This document shows positions 57,282 through 64,000 of a stretch of 64,000 nt of DNA, piece after piece. The notes under the pieces were generated by a model. The model was not told where the DNA came from. It saw only the letters and a program-made list of their open reading frames with translations, and made no database searches. The position numbers and the translations under genes are program-made. Origin of the DNA: Agapanthus africanus (lineage: Eukaryota; Streptophyta; Magnoliopsida; Asparagales; Amaryllidaceae); assembly GCA_030015575.1 (NCBI GenBank), contig CM057338.1, positions 135,619,546-135,683,545 of the forward strand, read 5' to 3'. Position 1 is the first letter of the stretch. Each line of letters starts with the position of its first letter.

Positions 57282-60017
57282 TGATCCCCTCCGAATGGCG
57301 GCTGAAACATAGGACGTCTTGCCTGAGATTCGGGGCAGATGCTATTTGGTTTTATCCGTCCACCTCTCCAAAGATGCCAAGTTGATTTATGGCACCGTGT
57401 ATCGGAGGTTTAGACGGATGCGGCCGATGTAGCAGACTTCGTCAGATTCCCCCTCGCTTGAGGGGTTTTTGATTGTGGGGACGCTCTTCCCTGCAGGCGC
57501 AAGCCCCTGCAGTTAATTACGCTACCGCACCGCGGTAACAACTTTCTCCTTCTCCAGAATTTCACTTTGTGTCGTGGGTGTTTGTTTTGTTTGTGGTTGC
57601 CCGTGGATTGTATACGGAGACTATTTATTTCGTCGCCCGTAGGACGTGGATTAGTCCAAATCCGTACTTTCTTAGATTTGGGTTTTGGATTTTGGTTTAA
57701 GGATACGTTAGCCATATTTGAGGCTAGGATCAACTTAAATGTTTGTTAAGGATACGTTAGTCTAATTTCCAGACTAAGATCTACTTAATGGGACCGTCTA
57801 GATCCATTTCCAGTTTAGGGACATGGTGGTCCATTTAATATATGGCCGTCGGGACCCGTCACCTCTCTGACGACGTTGAAGGATTACAACGACATGTGTC
57901 AGAGGAGTTCGGAGATGTACCCTTGAACCAAACTTGATTGGGGGTCTTATAGTCCAATTTAGGACTAAAGTCTGTTTGAAAGTTTAAGGATACGTTAGCC
58001 ATATTTGAGGCTAAGATCAACTTAAACGGGATCGATTAGATCCAACAAAAGAGCGTTTGGGGGCTCTATTGTTCCAGTTTAGGAACATAGTGGTCCATAG
58101 GTAGTTTAGGGACATTGCGGTCCGTATTCCAGTTTAGGGACGTGGTGGTCCGTGTTCCTGTTTAGGGACGTGGTGGTCCGTATTCCAGTTTAGGGACGTG
58201 GTAGTCTATGTTCCAGTTTAGGGACGTAGTGGTCCGACATTAGTTTAGGGACGTTTCGGTCCAATATTAGTTTAGGGACGTTTCGGTCCATGTTCCAGTT
58301 TAGGGACGTAGTGGTCCGTATTCCAGTTTAGGGACGTGGTGGACTATGTTCCAGTTTAGGGACGTAGTGGTCCGACATTAGTTTAAGGACGTTTCGGTCC
58401 AATATTATTATAAGGACGTTTCGGTCCAATATTAGTTTAAGCATGTTTCGGTCCACGAGTTTAAGAACCCCGCAGTCCATGTTGATGTGTGGTTGTCGGG
58501 ACCCGTCACCTCTCTGACGTCGTTGAAGGATTACAACGACAGGTGTCAGAGGAGTTCGGTACCCTCGAACCGGAAGTAAATTAATTTAAGGGAGCAATCT
58601 TGCTCAGTCAATTTAATTCAAGGAATTACGGCCAGAATTGGGCTAAGTCCAGTTGAAAATGTTCAACATTTTATTTGCTTTTGTATTGCATTTCTTTTTA
58701 TTTTTATTTGGGCTCTACCCAGAAAAGATGCAGAGCATCAATTTGTTTTGGGCTCTGCCCATTTATAAATGATGCAAAGCATCTACTTTGTTTGGGCTCT
58801 GCCCCTTTTTTATTGCTTTGCAATTTATTTTGGCCTGCTAGGTCTTTTTGACTTGGGCCTGGCCCTTTAGCAAAAGAAATGCATTGCATTTGTCTGGCGT
58901 TTTGCGCCAATCAGAGAGTGCAAGCACTTGTAGTGTCGACACGTGTCGCGCAAGCGCAGTGCGCTGCGCTAATGCGCTGTGCCTGCGCTGCTGACACGTA
59001 GCGCGCTCTGGTGGCTTGCGCCAATCCAAGAGCGCAACAGCGCAATTTTTCAAGTGCAAAGCACTATTAATTTGAGAATCTTTTAGATTCAAGAACCAAT
59101 GGTTCATAAAGGAAGTGCAGAGCACTATTTGATTTCTTGATCTAATTTAGATCAAAGAAAAACAAGTTTTTTCTTATTTCAGGAACCGGAGGTTCATAAA
59201 AAGTGCAAAACACTATTTTTATTTTGTTTTTTTTATTAAAGATCATTGATCTTGTTTTTAGATCAATCCTCTGTTCATAAGAGAATTTTCTCTTTTTCTA
59301 AAGGCTTTTTACCTTTTTTGTTCATGAGGATTTCTCTCCAATTCTTCAGAGTTCTCTCTGTTTAATTTCTCACAAAATGTTCATGCCTTTGAATTGAGAT
59401 CTAGGGTCCTTTTTATAGTGCTCATAAATTTGTTAAAAAGATCTTTCTCTGAGTGATTTGGAGAATTTCCCCCACTGTTGGATCTTTGATCCAAGGGTTT
59501 CTGTTTTACAGAAGAAAATTTTCTTGTTTTAACAAGAACAGAAAGATTTCTTTAAAATCTTTATTCTGTTTGGCGTAAATACCCCAGCGCGTGACACGTG
59601 TCACGCAGCGCACAGCGCAGCGCAACTGCGCTGACACGTGTCGCGCAGCGCAAAAGGCAGCGCAACTGCGCTAGCGCATCTGCACTGACACGTGTCGCGC
59701 AGCGCAACTGCGCTAGCGCTTCTGCGTTGACACGTGTCGTACAGCGCAGTGCTTGCGCAACTGAACCGTTGCTTCTTTTAATTTTTCTTTAAATAGAGCT
59801 TTGCTCTGATTGGGTGCGCTGTTTTGGGCGCTGCGCTGATGTGTCTGCGCCTGACACGTGGCGCGTAGCACGCAGCGCAAAGAATTTGAAGCGTTGCTTC
59901 ATTTATTAAAGTTTAAATTTTCAAAGTAGAGTTTTGCTCTCATTGGGGGAAGATGAAGTGTTGCTTCATCTCCCGCCTCGGAATTTGAACAGAGCTTTGC
60001 TCTGATTGGGGTAAACA
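57282..60017 (-). repeat. 5' LTR of T2 (2736 bp)
   Basis: Collinear with 36629-39273 but about 90 bp longer, through differing numbers of GGAC...GTCC repeats (57790-58460) and G-box units (59590-59880). The TATA box is near 59410-59417 (minus). Short three-base-loop palindromes occur throughout 58690-60017. Confidence 0.85.
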
Positions 60018-60248
60018 ACAGAGTTCTAACTCTAGAAAGGATTTCTTTAGGCAGAGATCTAAGCTCTGAAAGGAAAATTTAATTCTCAAAGAATAACAAG
60101 AGAAGATGAACATCAGTCATCTTAAGGGCCAAAGGCCCAACTTATAGGCAAAGGAAGTCGATTCAACTTCCAAGAAGATCCAACGGTGGAAAAGATACCA
60201 CCGCTGCACTCACGTGTGAGCCACGTGAGCGCAACGGTGGGGGGCATT
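60018..60248 (+). other. Continuation of T1 after T2, with its polypurine tract
   Basis: Resembles the reverse complement of 39274-39490 of T2, including GGGCC-AAA-GGCCC near 60126 and the CAACGGTGGGGGGCA tract. It proves that T2 sits inside T1. Confidence 0.7.
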
Positions 60249-60310
60249 TGTTTCTCCAATAAAAGAGCAAAGCTCTGTCCAAAATTTGAAAGGCATCGCC
60301 AAGAGTTAAA
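60249..60310 (+). repeat. Start of the T1 3' LTR, truncated
   Basis: TGTTTCTCCAATAAAAGAGC corresponds to the T2 LTR start on the other strand (TGTTTACCCCAATCAGAGC). Similarity is lost near 60310, so nearly the whole T1 LTR has been deleted. Confidence 0.6.
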
Positions 60311-60329
60311 AACCAGTCCTTAAAATAAA

Positions 60330-60372
60330 TGAGATGCGTGCAAGATATCCTCACTTATTTGTAAACTAGTTC
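60330..60372 (+). pseudogene. Last codons of a chromovirus polyprotein (R)
   Basis: EMRARYPHLF, the typical C-terminal end of chromovirus pol, is followed within a few codons by a stop. Only this tip remains; upstream is the T1 LTR fragment. Confidence 0.65.
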
Positions 60373-60410
60373 TTAAAATAAATTGTAAATTTCTAGGATA
60401 AAATTTTTGT

Positions 60411-60423
60411 AAGGAGGGTAGAC
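60411..60423 (+). promoter_or_regulatory. Polypurine tract of the chromovirus R
   Basis: AAGGAGGGTAGAC immediately before TGTAACAACTCC. Together with the EMRARYPHLF tip this fixes the orientation of R. Confidence 0.65.
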
Positions 60424-61991
60424 TGTAACAACTCCAATTCTTGTGTACATAAAATTGATTTAAAGTTAATGTATACTTGGGGTATTTACATTTCCTGTGA
60501 GTACTATAAGTATTTGATTCAATTTTTAACAGCAAGAAGGAGCTTGTAGCTCACTGGTAAGACCTTACACTGCTGAACCAAACACAAGAGTTCAAATCCA
60601 ATCAGCCACACATAATTTATATTTAAAATTATTTTAATCTTTTAGAAGCCCAAGAGTCTACACGTGCACAACACGTAAAACCAAGAGTCACACATAAAAA
60701 AAACGAGTCCACTGCAGTAGTCAAAGCGTCGGGGACATATGGCGTCGAGGGGTTCACCGACTCGGCTAACTCGGGCCGGCGGGAAGCGTGAATCGGCCGG
60801 CGCCGCCGGCCGACTCAGCTCGAAACCCTATTTTTTTTCATTTTTCTGGCAACTCTTGAACTCCCCATAACCCTTTTATTATTTAAATTCCTTGCACATT
60901 TACAGAGCAAATTAAAACCCCATTTAATCCATTTTTAATACAAATTTTAATACACCCTTTCACATCCCTAAACCCTAATTTTCCTATAAATACCACACCT
61001 AAAATCACCCCTTCTTACTCTCAAATCTCTGCCCAAACTCTCAAGAAAAATCCCAAGGCTTTTTATGTGCAAGTGGAGTTAGCAAAAGGCGAAGCCCCGA
61101 CGAACTTCTTACGACGATCCGAGGAGTTTCCGGCGACGAAACGATGCACCGGTGCTTCCCCAATCTTCCTCTTATCTTGACCCTAATCCAGTAATTCCCC
61201 CTTCTCTCTTTCTCTTTTACTATTCTCAAATTCTTAATCCTTAAAACGTGTCGGAAGCGGAGTTATCCCGTTTCCGATTCTCTTTTCTTTCAAAAATACA
61301 ACATTTTCTTAATAATAAACCTACAACTTTTTCTATCTGGTTTAATACTCATTAACTAAGATAATAGAACAAGTTTGACATTAAAATAATAATCGTAGCA
61401 AGTTTTATTCCATTTTTACAGTAAAATACCTTTATGTTTCATATCGACATATTTATAACCTTTAACCATGCTAGCTTTAGAAAACTCATGAGGTAATGAC
61501 CTACTTCCTCACAACACTCATATGTAACATAGTACGATGGAATTTGGGAACATAGTTTTGGGGAAAATACGATTTTACACATAACTACCTCCGACTTATA
61601 AAAAACCTTTTTCTACAAGATGCGTGTTTTTAACAAATCTTTGGAATGTGTCGCTACAACTTATTTTGGGGAACCCATTCGGGATGATGCGGATTATCGC
61701 ACATTCTCAGGCTTAGAAGTGCGAGATGCAGACCTCCGCAAGGAGCATACGGTCTCGAAATACAACTTTCTTTAGAAAAATGTGATTTCTATTATAAATT
61801 AAACTTATATTTTTAATAAATAAATATATGTGTAATTAATATCAAAATATCTATTTTTAATATTTATAACATTTCACATTTCCAAAATTCAAGAAAAACA
61901 TTCCATTTAAAAGAAAATACCAAACAATTCCAATATTACAAATAAATACCATATATTATGAAATTAGGTTTTATTCACTAGAAATGTCACA
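60424..61991 (+). mobile_element. 3' LTR of the chromovirus R (right end provisional)
   Basis: It starts TGTAACAACTCC, like S1. TATAAATA at 60985-60992 is followed by a C-rich transcript start region. The right end is set at TGTCACA (61985-61991), a near-inverted match to the start, but no second copy confirms it. Near 61660-61750 it has the GGAACCCATTCGGGATGATG region common in such LTRs. No gene. Confidence 0.5.
60547..60599 (+). other. tRNA-derived (pol III A box/B box) sequence, possible SINE head
   Basis: TAGCTCACTGG (60547-60557) fits the A box, and AGTTCAAATCC (60589-60599) fits the B box, about 31 bp apart. The sequence cannot fold into a full tRNA cloverleaf, so a tRNA pseudogene or SINE remnant inside the R LTR is more likely than a working tRNA. 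Confidence 0.4.
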
Positions 61992-63600
61992 ATGATAAAA
62001 TATACATCAATGAAAACTCTAAAGACAATAATAAAATACTTGAGTTGTATTTTGAAAATTGTACAAATTTTTTTTTACATAAAACACCCTCAAGTTATAC
62101 TAAATTACAATAAGGACCCTAGTAAACATAGGTTTAAGCGGGACCAGTCTCTTGAGCCTCAGGGAGCCGGAGATATGGGTGCTTGCCTATTTAAGGTAGA
62201 CAACTTAACAAACGGTGTTATCAACACGGTAATCGTCTTTGAAAAAGATACAAATCCTGTCGTCCATGTGCAGCGTTTACCGATAACACCAAAACCTAAT
62301 TCAGGATTCAATTTCTTTTCTAATTGTCTGACTTAGACCGAGTCTCAATATAATCAATCTGACTTGAATATAATTAAAGTATCAAAACTACAATACAACA
62401 TGGATCTATGAATCCGTCTATTTAATCAATATCAACTATATTGACTGAACCGAACCATGGATATATTCCATCTACATGATCATCCATTATATCCGTTTCA
62501 TTACTGATATCTGATATCATGGTTTCGGCAAGTCATCCATCTATATACAATATACAATTCAAACAATACAACAACATAATCAAGACATCACGGGGTTTAT
62601 AAGGAGTAGATTGGTACGGAAGGTGTTAGAAGTGGCACAAGACAACAACCATAAAGACACCTAATCTGAATTCAATTGCCGTTGTACCGTGGCTGAACGG
62701 TTCCTTGTACTTGTAGGGTTCCTAGGCACTCTAGTGAGGTCTCCCAAGCCATCAACCATGGCAATTTCAAAAATTATGATGCCTACAAACCCTAAACTAC
62801 GGATCGATAACTAGATGTCTAGGCGAACATAGAACTAGCTAACACTTAACTAATGAGAAAACGGAAATACAACCTTTGTAGATCCGGTGCTCCACCTCCA
62901 TAGCTCCGCAACGAAGTCGTCTCCGCTGTCCAAAACAAATTCGGGCTCTAGAGTCGGCTTCGTCGGAGAAAAAGTGAGCTAGGTCGTCGATGTCCATGCC
63001 GAAGATGATCTACGTCGAAGCATCGCTAGATCAAGCTCCACCTTCACAAATCCATGAAAACTTGTGAAGGAAACACACTCTACTACTTGGCAAGAGGTAG
63101 AGGATGAAGAAATAGGAAGTGGGTAGACTTTAGAATTGGATTTCTCACTCATATCATCAATCTACCATTGATGACTTCAAGCTTTTTCTTCATGTGTTTT
63201 ATGAAGAAGAAGAAGAAGCTCATGAAAAGTTATGATAAGAATAATTTAAATCATCAATAAAAAGAATACTTATCATGACTTAATCATAGTTAGGTGTAGA
63301 GAGTGAATCATAGTTAGTGAATGGTTAGGTAAAGGAGATGAAGACAAAATGGTCAAAGTGCATGAAGCACTTAGAAACTTCATGAAGAAAATTGCAACCA
63401 TTTTGTTTTCTTCTCACAATTTAAATTCAAAATAAATATATATATAAATGAATGATTAAAACAAAACCCTAACCATTCACAACCATGGTTCATTCTTTAC
63501 ACTTAACCAAAATTGGGCATGCATCATCAAACATGACACAAGCAAGTGCACAAAATCATATCGCATATGTAATGCGTACAAAAGAGTGAGAAAATCCATC
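61992..63600. other. Unassigned AT-rich, LTR-like sequence
   Basis: No coding similarity recognised. A 114-codon frame at 61992-62336 has no known motif and biased composition, so it is not called. Inverted repeats include TGATATC/GATATCA near 62510 and CCTTCACAA/TTGTGAAGG near 63045. Parts read on the minus strand resemble LTR promoter and leader sequence, but no partner copy is present to confirm this. Confidence 0.35.
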
Positions 63601-63631
63601 TTAAAGTGACCCGATACTAGTTAATGCAAAG

Positions 63632-63861
63632 TAATATATCAAATATATTATTATGCACTAAATCATTAAATCAACACTTGATTCAATGATCCGGTCATGT
63701 CGCACATAACCGACTGGTATTATTAGTAACAACTTATCGAATCAACACTTGATCCGATAACCCGGCTATATCGCATATAACCGATCAATGTCACATCGCG
63801 AGAATCAAATACAGTATCACATACCGTATTATTCTCGGTCCCGCACATATCTCATATGCGC
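63632..63861. repeat. Run of six hairpins with three-base loops
   Basis: Stems at 63632-63650, 63662-63690, 63692-63712, 63734-63760, 63763-63783 and 63843-63861, plus a two-part stem at 63799-63837. Loops are CAA, CAC, CGC, CAC, CGC, CTC and CAC. Each stem except the first has exactly one A-C mismatch on the plus strand, i.e. a G-U pair in minus-strand RNA. Confidence 0.75.
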
Positions 63862-64000
63862 TCCTATTTCGTTTCGCTTGAGCCAGGAAACCTCTGTGTA
63901 GGACTCTAAAGACTCGTCAATACGCCGGCAGCAGGTGATGATCATATCAAACACCCACAAGCCGCAAGCGGTCTGCTAAACGTAACGGCCACCCGGGTAT

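Larger units (their letters stand above)
36629..60017 (-). mobile_element. T2: minus-strand Tat-like element, pol deleted, interrupted by E5
   Basis: Two direct LTR copies (36629-39273 and 57282-60017) bound the element. On the minus strand the order is 5' LTR, leader ORF, gag, repeats, antisense ORF, polypurine tract, 3' LTR; no protease, RT or integrase is present. Flanks GTAGA (36624-36628) and ACAGA (60018-60022) are a weak candidate target duplication. The stronger evidence is that T1 sequence continues on both sides. Confidence 0.8.

Noticed and set aside
60541..60620. Functional tRNA gene
   Set aside because: A and B boxes are present, but acceptor and anticodon stems do not pair.
61992..62336. 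114-codon ORF
   Set aside because: No recognisable motif, no second copy and AT-rich composition; not enough to call a gene.

Overview
This window is repetitive DNA from a flowering plant, probably a eudicot with a large, transposon-rich genome. I found no host gene with confidence. Almost everything can be assigned to nested Ty3/gypsy LTR retrotransposons of three lineages: Athila-like (E1-E5), Tat-like (T1, T2; dual RNase H, antisense extra ORF, long LTRs) and chromovirus (solo LTR S1 and a right-hand element R). Athila copies were recognised by an Asp-tRNA-type primer binding site (TGGCGCCRTTG), a polypurine tract AAGTTTGGGGGTA and LTRs ending in AATCA. Every coding region is interrupted by stops or frameshifts, so this looks like old, silenced heterochromatin.

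Layout. 1-3100 is the 3' end of Athila element E1 (LTR 1772-3100), sitting inside the 5' LTR of E2. E2 (LTR remnant 3101-3883, 3' LTR 19501-21073) has no gag or pol but carries an unfamiliar extra ORF, which is split by a complete Athila element E3 (6026-17103; 1540-bp LTRs, target duplication GTGTC/GTATC). E2 itself lies in the pol of a plus-strand Tat element T1 (pol 21074-23660, repeats to 25266). A truncated E2 relative, E4, follows (25267-30688); its LTR is split by the chromovirus solo LTR S1 (26596-29739, perfect AAGGG duplication). T1 resumes at 30689-36628 with hairpin repeats and an antisense extra ORF (about 31500-36057, minus strand).

A second, minus-strand Tat element T2 (36629-60017; LTRs 36629-39273 and 57282-60017) is inserted in T1 just before T1's polypurine tract, and T1 continues at 60018-about 60310. 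T2 keeps gag but has lost pol. Its gag is split by a pol-less, minus-strand Athila element E5, and the E5 locus is rearranged: LTR plus flanking T2 gag (46615-49438) is present twice (again at 53991-56815), with templated filler at the junction. From about 60330 to 64000 come the last codons, polypurine tract and LTR of a chromovirus, then AT-rich, hairpin-rich LTR-like sequence.

The most interesting material is non-coding. Athila copies with unrelated LTRs share RNA-like modules upstream of their polypurine tracts, some with compensatory base changes. T1 and T2 carry cassettes of five hairpins in fixed order whose arms differ between units yet stay complementary. The T2 LTR is a dense array of short palindromes with three-base loops plus G-box palindromes upstream of its TATA box. 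A short peptide (FEWLVLTFGLCKA) is kept by purely synonymous change in three pol-less Athila copies.
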